This document shows, one piece after another, positions 1-8,545 of a stretch of DNA of 27,844 nt (positions within the stretch are counted from its first letter, which is position 1; every line of letters starts with the position of its first letter). This stretch comes from JAEUMW01 sp039807745 (GTDB lineage Bacteria > Pseudomonadota > Gammaproteobacteria > Burkholderiales > JAEUMW01): contig JBDHRV010000035.1 in NCBI GenBank assembly GCA_039807745.1, positions 1-27,844 of the forward strand, read 5' to 3'. The notes under the pieces are model-generated. The model worked only from the letters and a program-made list of their open reading frames with translations, searched no databases and was not told where the DNA came from. The position numbers were made by a program, and so were the translations under genes.

Positions 1-369
1 CGCCCTGCGCGGCCGAGCAATCAGGTCGCGCGCTACCTCATCGCCGCCGGCTACCGGGTGATTCCGGTGAATCCGGGCCACGCCGAGATCCTCGGCCTTG
101 CGTGCTACCCCGACCTCGGGGCGGTGCCGGAACCGATCGACATCGTCGATTGCTTTCGCCGTTCCGACCAGATTCAGCCGATCGCGGAGGACGCCGTCGC
201 CGTTGGTGCAAGAGTCCTCTGGCTGCAGCTCGGGGTCGTGAACGACGCCGCCGCGCAGTTTGCGCTGCGCGCTGGACTCATCGTCGTGGTGGACCGCTGC
301 ATCAAGATCGACCACGCCATGCTCGGGGTCGGGAGGCCCCGGGCGGCGCCGGACCCCGGTTCCTCGTAA
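1..369 (+). CDS. CoA-binding domain protein (YccU-like), 3' part
   Basis: The reading frame is open from the first base of the window, so the 5' end lies outside; it stops at TAA 367-369. The translated part (about 122 residues) reads PSRPSNQVARYLIAAGYRVIPVNPG near the start, then ends in a conserved block (LWLQLGVVNDAAAQFALRAGL, then DRCIKIDHAML). This pattern is typical of the small Rossmann-fold CoA_binding_2 proteins (YccU type, about 140 residues), which bind CoA or a related nucleotide and have no settled enzymatic role. The tail beyond HAML is short and poorly conserved. The next feature is a sigma-54 promoter 44 bases downstream, so this gene is probably not co-transcribed with tpsA. 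Family assignment is by motif only. Confidence 0.8.
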   Translation, partial: RPARPSNQVARYLIAAGYRVIPVNPGHAEILGLACYPDLGAVPEPIDIVDCFRRSDQIQPIAEDAVAVGARVLWLQLGVVNDAAAQFALRAGLIVVVDRCIKIDHAMLGVGRPRAAPDPGSS

Positions 370-412
370 GGCCAATTTCCTCAGTTGTCTCATTGGCTTG
401 GCACATCTCCAG

Positions 413-428
413 TGGCACGGCGATTGCT
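413..428 (+). promoter_or_regulatory. Sigma-54 (RpoN) promoter of the tpsA-tpsB operon
   Basis: TGGCACGGCGATTGCT matches the sigma-54 consensus TGGCACGRNNNTTGCW at every defined position, with the -24 GG at 414-415 and the -12 GC at 426-427. Transcription would begin near 438-440, about 45 bases before the tpsA ATG. Sigma-54 promoters need an AAA+ activator; no activator site was recognised in the short space upstream, so it may lie inside the preceding gene. The only other such site found in the window (19586-19601) has an almost identical core. Confidence 0.75.
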
Positions 429-483
429 CGCATCGAAGTCCCTTCGTGCTGGCTGTTCCGTCAGTGGTATCCCACCCCGAGAG

Positions 484-3400
484 ATGAAACGCCACCATCC
501 GCGTGACGGCGCCGAGCCCCCGCAGACCTTCCGGCTGCGTCCCGTCGCGCGCGCGATCCTTGGGATCTGCCTCACCGCGACGGCGTTTTCTGGGCATGCC
601 CTGCCCACTGGTGCCGAGATCAGCGCCGGAGGCGGCGTCATCGGCCACGCCGGTGACACGCTCACGATCCATCAGACGAGCCCGCGCCTTGCCATCAACT
701 GGCAAAGCTTCGGTATCGGCACCTCGGAATCGGTGGTCTTTCGCCAGCCCGACGCGGGCGCGATCGCACTGAATCGCGTCCTCGGACAGGATCCATCGGC
801 CATCCTGGGCCGCCTTTCCGCCAACGGGCAGGTGTTCGTGCTGAACCCGAACGGCGTGCTCTTCGGTCCCGGCGCACAGGTGGACGTGGGCGGGATCGTC
901 GCCTCGACGCTCGGTCTGTCGGACGCCGATTTTCTCGCCGGCCGCTACACGTTCAACAACGCCGGCGGTGCCGGCTCCGTGGTCAACCGGGGCACGATCC
1001 GGGCGGCGGATGGCGGGTACGTCGCACTCATCGCGCCGCAGGTGACGAACGAAGGTGCGATCGTCGCTCGGCTCGGCACGGTCGCGCTCGGCGCCGGCGA
1101 TCAGATCACGCTCCAGCTCGCCGGCAATGCACTGGTGGGTTTCTCCGTCGATCAGGCGGCGGTCGCTGCACTGGTCGCGAACCGGCAGCTGATCCAGGCC
1201 GACGGCGGCGCCGTCGTTCTCTCGGCTCGTGCCAAGGACGCGCTGCTTGCCACCGTCGTCAACAACGAGGGCATTGTCGAGGCGCGCTCGGTGAGCGTCA
1301 GGAACGGCGTCATCCGGCTCGAAGGCGGGGCGAGCGGCGTCGTCGCGGTCGGGGGCAGGCTCGATGCGACGGGGGCGAACGCCGGGGAAACCGGTGGCAG
1401 CGTGACGATCACGGGTGACAAGGTCGCACTCGCGAACGGCGCGTTGGTCGATGCGTCGGGGCACGCGGGCGGCGGCACGGTGCTCGTCGGGGGCGACTAC
1501 CAGGGCAGGAACCCGGAAGTGCGCAACGCGAGCCGCAGCTATGTCGGACCGGATGCGATCGTGCGCGCCGATGCCACTCACAACGGCGAGGGCGGCAGGG
1601 TGATCGTCTGGGCGGACGAGGCTGCGCAGTTCTACGGGACGATCAGCGCGCGCGGCGGGCCCGGGGGCGGCAACGGCGGCTTCGTCGAGACCAGCGGCAA
1701 AGTCACCCTGCAATCGACCGGCTCGGTGGATGCGAGTGCTGCGAACGGACGTGCGGGGCAATGGCTCCTCGATCCGAACAACATCACGATCCAGGCGGCC
1801 GGTGCCAATACCAACGTCACCGCCGGCCCGAACTTCACCACGACCAACGACAGCGCGATCGTCACCACTGGCAGCATCCTGGCCGCGCTCAACGCGGGCA
1901 CGAGTGTCACCGTCACGACGGGCAGCGCCGGCGCGAACACCCAGCCCGGCAATATCACGGTTGCGAACGCGATCGCCAAGACCGCGGGCGGCAACGCAGC
2001 GCTTACGCTCACCGCGATCAACAACATCGTATTCAACGCGGGCGCGAACGTAAGCTCGACGTCGAACCAGCTCAACCTGACGCTCAATGCGGGCGGAGCC
2101 ATCACGAGCCCGGTTGCGATCAATACGAATGGCGGCGTGCTCACCTACAACCCGGCGGGTGCATCGACGCAGTCGGGCGTCATCTCCGGCGCAGGATCTG
2201 TGGTGAAGAACGGTGCAGGAACGCTCACGCTGTCTGGTGCGAACAGCTACAGCGGTGCAACCTCGATCAACGCGGGCGCGCTCCAGCTAGGCGCCGCCAA
2301 TCGCATTGCCAATACGAGCGCGGTGACGGTCGCCAGCGGCGCGACGTTCAACCTCAACAATTTTGCCGAGACGGTTGGCTCGATTGCCGGTGCCGGCACC
2401 ATCGCGCTGGGTACGGGTACCCTCACTGCCGGCGGCAACAATACGAGCACGGCGTTCTCGGGCGTGGCAACCGGCAGTGGCGGATTGACCAAGACCGGGA
2501 CGGGCACGTTGACGCTCTCCGGCGCGAATGCGTACACGGGGGCGACGGCGGTGAACGCGGGGGTGTTGCGGGTGCAGAGCAACACGGCGCTGGGGACGGT
2601 GGCGGGGACGACGACGGTGGCCTCGGGCGCGGCGCTGGAGTTGAGCGGCAGCGGCCTCGCCATTGCCGAGCTGCTCACGCTGACCGGGACCGGCGTGGGT
2701 GGAGCCGGGGCGCTGCGCAATCTGGCGAACGCGAATACGCTGACCGGAGCGATCACGCTTGGGGCAGGCGGAGCGCGGATCAATTCCAATGGCGGGACGC
2801 TGACCATCTCGGGCGTGGGGAACATCACCGGGGCCACGCGGCCGTTGAGGGTGGGCGGAGTGGGCAACACGACCATCAGCAAGGCGATCACCACCACCAG
2901 CGGCACGCTCACCAAGGACGGGACGGGCACGCTCACGCTCTCCGGCGCGAATACGTACACGGGGGCGACGGCGGTGAACGCGGGGGTATTGCGGGTGCAG
3001 AGCAACACGGCGCTGGGGACGGCGGTGGGAGCGACGACGGTCGCCGCGGGCGCGGCGCTGGAGTTGAGCGGCAGCGGCCTCGCCATCGCCGAGCCGCTCA
3101 CCCTCAACGGGACGGGTGTGGGTGGCGGCGGCGCCCTGCGCAATCTGGCGAGCGCCAACACGATGACCGGAGCAATCGCGCTTGGCGCAACCGGTGCGCG
3201 CATCAACTCCGATGCCGGCACGCTCACCATTTCGCTGGCCGGCAACATCACCGGCAACACCCGTCCGCTCACGGTCGGCGGCGCGGGCAACACGACGATC
3301 AGCAAGATAATCGCGACCACCAGCGGCACGCTCACCAAGGACGGGACGGGCACGCTGACGTTGTCGGGAGCGAACACCTATACCGGCGCGACCCTCATCA

Positions 3401-6144
3401 ACGCCGGGACAGTGATCGCCACCAGCACGAGCGCGCTTGGCGGGACCGCGAACGGCACGACGGTCAACGCCGGTGCGACACTCGAGCTCGACGGCACGCT
3501 GACTTACGCGGAGCCGGTTGCGCTCAACAACGCGACGCTCGCGTGGGCGGTGGGCAATCCCACACTCAACGGTGCAGTGGCGCTAACTGGCGGCAATACG
3601 ATCACCGGCGCCGCCGGAACTTTCGCGCTCGGCGGCGTCGTGAGCGGCGCTGGCGGTTTCGACAAGGCCGGCGCGGGCACGCTGGTCGTGTCGGGCAACA
3701 ACACCTACACGGGGCTCACGCAGGTGAGCGCAGGCGCGCTGCAGGTTTCGAGCAGCAACGGGCTGGGCACCACCGCTGGTGCAACCCATGTCGGCGGCAA
3801 CGCGCGACTCATCGTGAACGGCGTGGCGATCGGCGCCGAGCCGGTGATACTCGACGGTCCGGGTCTTTTCGGCGCGGGCGCGATCACTTCCAACGGCGTC
3901 GCGTCGCTCGCCGGGCCGATCACGCTTGCCGCCGACTCCGTGATCGCGCCGAATGCCGGATCGGCGTTGAGCCTGACCGGTCCTGTCGATGGCGCTTTCG
4001 GACTCACCACGGGCGGGTTGGGCAGCCTCGGCCTGAACGGCACGGTCGGCGGCACCGCGCCGCTCGCCTTCCTCACCACCGGCGCCACGGGGACGACGCA
4101 GATCAACGCCGGCCTCGTGCGCACGAGCGGCAGCCAGAGCTACAACAATCCCGCTGCCATCGGCGCGGGCGTGACGCTGCAAAGCACGGGCGCCGATCTT
4201 GCCGCCGCGGCGCCGGTCACGGCGACGGCCGGAGCCCTGGCACTATCCGCTGCCGGGAACGTGAGTTTCGCCAACGCAGCGAACGACTTCGGCACGGCAG
4301 GCATCGCGGCAGGCGGCGATGCGACCCTGGTCGATGCGAACGGGATCGTGCTGGCGGCTTCCACCGTCGGCGGGAACCTCGACCTCACAGCCAACGGTGC
4401 CATCGCTCAGACCGGTGCGATCGGCGTGGCGGGCACGTCTGGCGTAAGCGCCGGTCCAGGGCCGATCGCGCTCACCGGCGCGAACGATTTCGGCGGCGAT
4501 GTCGCGCTCACGACGGCGGGCGCGGCACAGGTGAACGACGTCAACGCGCTCGCGCTCGGCGCGTCCAGCGTCGGCACGCTCACCGCGACCGCCGGCGGCG
4601 GGGTGACCTTGAACGGGACCGTCACCGCGACGGGAGCCGGATCGAGCATCGTGCTTGCCGGCGCGACGTTTACCAACCACGCCGGTGCTGCTGCGCTCAA
4701 TCCGGGCGCGGGCCGCTGGCTCGTCTACTCGACCGATCCGGCAACGAACGCTTTCGGCGGGCTGGCGAGCGGCAACCAGGCACTGTGGAACCGCGCCTAT
4801 CCCGCTGTCGTCACGGAGCCGGGCAATCGCTATGTCTTCGCGATCCAGCCGACGCTCGCGTTTACCTCGACGGATGTCGCGAAGACCTACGGACAGGACG
4901 CCACCGCTGTCGTCGCCAGCGCACTGGCGGTGACCGGATTTGTCGATGCGGCGATTTATGGCGGGGTCTTCACCCAGGACACGGCGGCGAACACCTACTC
5001 GGGCGCGCCGGTGGTGACTTCGCCAGGCGCTCCGGCCAGCGCTCCGGTGGCCGGATCGCCGTATCCGATCGCGGTCGACGTGAGCGGCCTCACCCCAACC
5101 ACCGGCTATGGCAAGGCGGCCTTCTCGACGGGGGTGCTGACGGTGAATGCGGCGTCGCTCACGATCACTGCCGACAACCAGTCGAAGGTCTACGGCGATG
5201 CCGACCCGACGCTCACCGCAACCTACACCGGATTGCAGAATGGCGAAACGCCGGCGGTCGTGACCGGGCTGTCGCTCTTCGCGCCGACCGGTGCGGCGGC
5301 CACGGTCAGCGGGAGTCCGCACGCGATCGTCCCGTCCGGCGCGAGCGCCGTGAACTACACGATCTCATATGTCGACGGACTGCTTACCGTCACGCCGCGG
5401 CCGGTCGCGATCGCGGCCGACCCACAGACCAAGGTCTACGGGCAGCCCGATCCGGCACTCACCTATGCCGTCGGCGGGGGCGGGCTCGTGTATGGCGACG
5501 TGCTCACGGGCGCGCTCACGCGGGTCAGCGGCGAGACGGTCGCGGGCGGTCCCTATGCCATCCTGCAGGGCACGCTCACGAATGCGGCCAACCCGAACTA
5601 CGACATCGCATACACCGGCAACGTCCTCGCGATCACGCCGGCGACGCTGACCTATCTCGCGAACGCCGCAACGGTCCTCCAGGGCGCGCCGTTTCCCGCG
5701 TTCACCGGGGCAGTCCTGGGATTCAGGGGGACCGATACCCAGGCGAACGCGACCACCGGCACGCTCGCGTTCGCCACGACTGCCGCGAGCAACAGCCCGG
5801 CAGGCACGTACCCGATCGATGGCTTCGGGCTCGTCGCCAACTTCGGCAACTACGTCTTCGCGCAGGCGCCCTCGAACGCGACCGCGCTCACGATCGAACC
5901 GCGTGGCAATCCGGTCCCGCCGGTCGAGTTGCCGCAGGCGTACACGGGCGCGCTGGCGACCGCGGCACAGAGCGAGAGCACGTGCGCCGAGCTGCAAGCC
6001 GACGGGCAGATCGAAACCCTGTGCGGCGCGCAGCAGAATTTCAGGTCGTCCGAGCAGGTGAACCTCGTGCCGGGGTGGCGGCGCGTCATCGAGCTCGGCC
6101 GCGCAGCGCTGACCGTGGAGGGGGAAGGCATGCGTACCCCTTAG
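484..6144 (+). CDS. FHA-like two-partner secretion exoprotein (TpsA)
   Basis: Giant secreted beta-helix protein of 1886 residues, probably an adhesin or biofilm factor, exported across the outer membrane by the TpsB encoded next. The ATG at 484 is chosen because an upstream TTG (385) would precede the sigma-54 promoter and because the ATG is followed by a basic, then hydrophobic signal peptide ending around HA/LP (39/40). Residues 40 to about 165 form the TPS secretion domain, with the hallmark NPNG at 121-124. The middle is Gly/Ala/Thr/Asn-rich, with passenger-associated repeats of the type TKTGTGTLTLSGANAYTG. The C-terminal part has MBG/YDG-type domains beginning near K(T/V)YG at 1467, 1568 and 1650 and a further one from about 1720. 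There is no autotransporter barrel. After the signal peptide only C1834 and C1847 are cysteines. No strong ribosome binding site is visible. The ligand and role are unknown. Confidence 0.93.
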   Translation: MKRHHPRDGAEPPQTFRLRPVARAILGICLTATAFSGHALPTGAEISAGGGVIGHAGDTLTIHQTSPRLAINWQSFGIGTSESVVFRQPDAGAIALNRVLGQDPSAILGRLSANGQVFVLNPNGVLFGPGAQVDVGGIVASTLGLSDADFLAGRYTFNNAGGAGSVVNRGTIRAADGGYVALIAPQVTNEGAIVARLGTVALGAGDQITLQLAGNALVGFSVDQAAVAALVANRQLIQADGGAVVLSARAKDALLATVVNNEGIVEARSVSVRNGVIRLEGGASGVVAVGGRLDATGANAGETGGSVTITGDKVALANGALVDASGHAGGGTVLVGGDYQGRNPEVRNASRSYVGPDAIVRADATHNGEGGRVIVWADEAAQFYGTISARGGPGGGNGGFVETSGKVTLQSTGSVDASAANGRAGQWLLDPNNITIQAAGANTNVTAGPNFTTTNDSAIVTTGSILAALNAGTSVTVTTGSAGANTQPGNITVANAIAKTAGGNAALTLTAINNIVFNAGANVSSTSNQLNLTLNAGGAITSPVAINTNGGVLTYNPAGASTQSGVISGAGSVVKNGAGTLTLSGANSYSGATSINAGALQLGAANRIANTSAVTVASGATFNLNNFAETVGSIAGAGTIALGTGTLTAGGNNTSTAFSGVATGSGGLTKTGTGTLTLSGANAYTGATAVNAGVLRVQSNTALGTVAGTTTVASGAALELSGSGLAIAELLTLTGTGVGGAGALRNLANANTLTGAITLGAGGARINSNGGTLTISGVGNITGATRPLRVGGVGNTTISKAITTTSGTLTKDGTGTLTLSGANTYTGATAVNAGVLRVQSNTALGTAVGATTVAAGAALELSGSGLAIAEPLTLNGTGVGGGGALRNLASANTMTGAIALGATGARINSDAGTLTISLAGNITGNTRPLTVGGAGNTTISKIIATTSGTLTKDGTGTLTLSGANTYTGATLINAGTVIATSTSALGGTANGTTVNAGATLELDGTLTYAEPVALNNATLAWAVGNPTLNGAVALTGGNTITGAAGTFALGGVVSGAGGFDKAGAGTLVVSGNNTYTGLTQVSAGALQVSSSNGLGTTAGATHVGGNARLIVNGVAIGAEPVILDGPGLFGAGAITSNGVASLAGPITLAADSVIAPNAGSALSLTGPVDGAFGLTTGGLGSLGLNGTVGGTAPLAFLTTGATGTTQINAGLVRTSGSQSYNNPAAIGAGVTLQSTGADLAAAAPVTATAGALALSAAGNVSFANAANDFGTAGIAAGGDATLVDANGIVLAASTVGGNLDLTANGAIAQTGAIGVAGTSGVSAGPGPIALTGANDFGGDVALTTAGAAQVNDVNALALGASSVGTLTATAGGGVTLNGTVTATGAGSSIVLAGATFTNHAGAAALNPGAGRWLVYSTDPATNAFGGLASGNQALWNRAYPAVVTEPGNRYVFAIQPTLAFTSTDVAKTYGQDATAVVASALAVTGFVDAAIYGGVFTQDTAANTYSGAPVVTSPGAPASAPVAGSPYPIAVDVSGLTPTTGYGKAAFSTGVLTVNAASLTITADNQSKVYGDADPTLTATYTGLQNGETPAVVTGLSLFAPTGAAATVSGSPHAIVPSGASAVNYTISYVDGLLTVTPRPVAIAADPQTKVYGQPDPALTYAVGGGGLVYGDVLTGALTRVSGETVAGGPYAILQGTLTNAANPNYDIAYTGNVLAITPATLTYLANAATVLQGAPFPAFTGAVLGFRGTDTQANATTGTLAFATTAASNSPAGTYPIDGFGLVANFGNYVFAQAPSNATALTIEPRGNPVPPVELPQAYTGALATAAQSESTCAELQADGQIETLCGAQQNFRSSEQVNLVPGWRRVIELGRAALTVEGEGMRTP
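2488..3333. repeat. Two tandem 423-bp repeat units inside tpsA
   Basis: Units 2488-2910 and 2911-3333 are in register and each encodes 141 residues starting at T-K-(T/D)-G-T-G-T-L-T-L-S-G-A-N. The first 180 bases or so are nearly the same at DNA level, including third codon positions; for example, over the roughly 70 bases after the GTACACGGGG that begins about 50 bases into each unit I see a single difference. A third, more diverged copy of the unit start lies at 3334. More distant relatives begin near 2201 and 3652. The in-frame period and silent-site identity indicate a recent duplication or gene conversion. Confidence 0.9.
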
Positions 6145-6209
6145 GATCCGCTCGGGCAATTCACCCCTGCATTGCAACAAGAAGAACTCAGCCCCGATAC
6201 CGATAGACC

Positions 6210-7901
6210 ATGTCTTCGACCTCCCGTGCCGCCCCTGCGGCCGTGCTTGTCCTGGCGCTCAACGGCGCGCCGGCGCTGGCTCAGGTCCTCCCGCCCGACA
6301 TCGGCACGACCATCCGCGAGATCGAGCAGCGACGCCCCGAAGTGCCACCGGAGCGACGTCCGTCGCTGCAGGTGGAGCAACCGGCACGACCGGCCCTGCA
6401 GGCGCCGCCGGACGCGCGCTTTCCGGTCCAGGGGTTTCGCATCACGGGCGCGAGTGCGTTCCCGTCCGCGGAACTGCTTCCTCTCGTGCACGAATTCGAA
6501 GGCCGCGATCTCGGTCTCGCGGATCTCGAACAGGCAGCCGCGCGGATCACCGACTTCTATCGAGAGCGCGGTTACCTCGTCGCGCGCGCATACGTGCCGG
6601 CGCAGGAGATCACGAGTGGCGAGGTGGAGATCGCAGTCCTGGAGGGGCGTTTCGGCGCGCTCGATCTGCGCAATACGTCGCGGCTTTCCGATGATCTCGT
6701 GAGAGACACACTGGGTGAGGCGGCAACTGGCGCCGTGATCCGGCAGGCGCCGCTCGAGCGGGAACTGCTGCTGCTCAAGGATCTGGCCGGGGTTGCCACC
6801 GCCGCCACGCTCAAACCCGGCGCGGAGGTCGGAACGTCGGACCTCGTCGTGGGCATCACGCCGACCCGCACCTTCACCGGCACGCTGGAGGCAGACAACT
6901 ACGGCAACCGCTACACCGGCAGCCTGCGGCTGGGCGGCAGTGTCGCGGCGGCGAACCTCGCTGGTCGTGGCGATCTTCTTTCCGTGCGCGGGCTCGTGAC
7001 GGAGGAAACCGACCTCTGGTACGGCCGCGCGGCCTATCAGGTCCCGGTCTCCGGCAACGGTCTGCGGCTGGGCGGGGCGTTCTCCCGCACCTACTACACG
7101 CTGGGCCGGCAGTTCGCTGCGCTCGACGCGAACGGCAACGCCAACATCTACAGCCTCTTTGGCGTCTATCCCGCGATCCGCTCCACGCGCGGCAATCTCG
7201 ATGCGCAGCTCACCCTGGATTACCTCGACCTCGACGATCAAGTCAATGCAGCGGATACGTTCAACCGGCGCTGGATCCGTTCCTCCTCGCTCGGGCTGAA
7301 CGGGAACGTGCGCGACGACCTCCTCGGCGGTGGCGTCAACGCGGCGTCGGTCGCCTATGTCAACGGCTATCTCCAGTTCCGCGATGAAGCCGCATTTCTG
7401 ATCGACCAGCGCACCACGCAGTCGGCGGGGAGCTTCGACAAGGTCGCCTACTCGGCGCTTCGCCTGCAGCGCTTCACGGACATGCTCCAGCTCTACCTCG
7501 GCATCCAGGGCCAGTTTGCCGGCAAGAATCTGGATCCCTCGCAGAAGTTCGTGCTGGGCGGTCCGAACGGCGTGCGCGCGTATCCGCAGGGCGAGGGGGT
7601 GGGTGACGACGGATTTCTCGGCACGGCCGAATTGCGCTACGCGCTGCCGCCCTGGACCTGGCTCGCGCGGCCGCAGGTGTTCGCGTTCTTCGACGGCGGC
7701 ACGATCCGCATCAATCAGGACCAGTTCCGCGCCGGCTTGAACCGCGTGAGTCAGTACGGAGCGGGCATCGGCGCCAACCTGCTCTTCGCGGGCGGGTTCT
7801 CCCTGCGCGGCAGCGTCGCATGGCGGATCGGATCCGAGCCGGTGCCGGGCGTGAGCAACGCCAGCTCACAGGGCTGGATCCAGCTGGTGAAGTTCTTCTA
7901 G
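6210..7901 (+). CDS. TpsB outer-membrane transporter (ShlB/FhaC/HecB family)
   Basis: Outer-membrane beta-barrel pore that exports the TpsA protein from the periplasm; 563 residues, the usual family size. A signal peptide ends at about ALAQ (25). A proline-rich linker follows, then a first POTRA domain at about 70-148 (FPVQGFRITG to VAVLEG-like end), a second at about 149-217, and the 16-strand-type barrel from about 222 to the C-terminal phenylalanine (VKFF), as expected for barrel assembly. GGPNGVRAYPQGEG at 450-463 is the conserved loop L6 motif with the VR(A/G)Y signature. It lies 65 bases after the tpsA stop, in the same direction and without a visible terminator, so the two form an operon under the sigma-54 promoter. 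No strong Shine-Dalgarno precedes the ATG. Confidence 0.95.
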   Translation: MSSTSRAAPAAVLVLALNGAPALAQVLPPDIGTTIREIEQRRPEVPPERRPSLQVEQPARPALQAPPDARFPVQGFRITGASAFPSAELLPLVHEFEGRDLGLADLEQAAARITDFYRERGYLVARAYVPAQEITSGEVEIAVLEGRFGALDLRNTSRLSDDLVRDTLGEAATGAVIRQAPLERELLLLKDLAGVATAATLKPGAEVGTSDLVVGITPTRTFTGTLEADNYGNRYTGSLRLGGSVAAANLAGRGDLLSVRGLVTEETDLWYGRAAYQVPVSGNGLRLGGAFSRTYYTLGRQFAALDANGNANIYSLFGVYPAIRSTRGNLDAQLTLDYLDLDDQVNAADTFNRRWIRSSSLGLNGNVRDDLLGGGVNAASVAYVNGYLQFRDEAAFLIDQRTTQSAGSFDKVAYSALRLQRFTDMLQLYLGIQGQFAGKNLDPSQKFVLGGPNGVRAYPQGEGVGDDGFLGTAELRYALPPWTWLARPQVFAFFDGGTIRINQDQFRAGLNRVSQYGAGIGANLLFAGGFSLRGSVAWRIGSEPVPGVSNASSQGWIQLVKFF

Positions 7902-7957
7902 CCGATTGACTCGGGCGTATACTCGGCTTTTGGTCGCGGTGCAACGCCAGGAAAATC

Positions 7958-8473
7958 ATGGGACATCTGACCACACCTGAAGCCCTGTCGATGCGCTGGG
8001 CCGATCTCGCCAAGGACCCGGCGTTGAGCGATCTGCCCTATAAGATCGAGATCAACCTTTGGGGAAAGGTGGAGATGACGCCGGCGAGCTTTTGGCACGG
8101 TAGATTGCAGGGATCCATCGCAGCACAGTTCGCCGCGCAACTGCACCACGGCGAGGCGCTGACCGAAGTGCCCATCCTGACCGCGATCGGGGTGCGCGTT
8201 CCCGATGTCGCCTGGGGCTCGAAGGAGTACCTGGAAGCGAACGCCGACGCGTCCCCGGCGCACCGCGCACCCGAGATCTGCGTCGAGATCGTCTCCCCCG
8301 CCAATACGGATGACGAGATCGGACAGAAGATTCGCGCCTATCTGGCGGCCGGGGCGTACGAGGTCTGGATCGTTACCGAGGAAGGACGCATCAGCTATCA
8401 CACTCGTTCGGGTGAGCAGCCGGCCTCCGGCTTTCCGGCCCGGCTGTCGCTGCCGAAGCGCGGCGGCATCTGA
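7958..8473 (+). CDS. Uma2 family (DUF820) PD-(D/E)XK endonuclease-like protein
   Basis: 171 residues. The central VRVPDVAW (D83) and EICVEIVSP (E106 to P114, E110 the likely catalytic acid), followed by a lysine at 124 in the IGQKIRAYLAAG stretch and by YEVWIV, match the Uma2 restriction-endonuclease-like fold. Family members are abundant in cyanobacteria and scattered elsewhere; their biological role is mostly unknown. The gene starts 56 bases after tpsB. The gap contains TATACT (7918-7923), a fair -10 box without a good -35, so it may have its own promoter or be read through from the TPS operon. Nothing next to it looks like a methylase or antitoxin. The scattered distribution hints at horizontal transfer, but composition does not stand out. 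Confidence 0.82.
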   Translation: MGHLTTPEALSMRWADLAKDPALSDLPYKIEINLWGKVEMTPASFWHGRLQGSIAAQFAAQLHHGEALTEVPILTAIGVRVPDVAWGSKEYLEANADASPAHRAPEICVEIVSPANTDDEIGQKIRAYLAAGAYEVWIVTEEGRISYHTRSGEQPASGFPARLSLPKRGGI

Positions 8474-8506
8474 GCATCCACGCCGTCTATTGGCTTCGGC
8501 ATAACC

Positions 8507-8522
8507 TGAAGGTTAGCCTTCA
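8507..8522. terminator. Small hairpin between convergent uma2 and ZIP genes
   Basis: TGAAGG-TTAG-CCTTCA forms a perfect 6-bp stem with a 4-base loop in the 72-base gap between two convergent genes. There is no T-tract on either side, so intrinsic termination is doubtful. Confidence 0.3.
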
Positions 8523-8545
8523 CCTAACAACGGCGATCGAGGCCG

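Noticed and set aside
398..412. A second TTGGCAC element just upstream of the tpsA sigma-54 site
   Set aside because: No TTGC follows at the correct spacing, so it is not a second promoter.
385..483. Upstream TTG extension of tpsA
   Set aside because: It would start before the sigma-54 transcription start and put 33 non-signal residues ahead of a normal signal peptide.
2247..3377. A 376-codon antisense frame across the tpsA repeats
   Set aside because: It is a Pro/Val/Ala-rich low-complexity shadow of the repeat units with no start signals.
1761..6206. A 1481-codon open frame in another plus-strand frame over tpsA
   Set aside because: It is extremely Arg/Gln/His-rich, has no domain, and mirrors the Gly/Ala/Thr repeat codons of tpsA; long accidental frames are expected in such GC-rich repeats.
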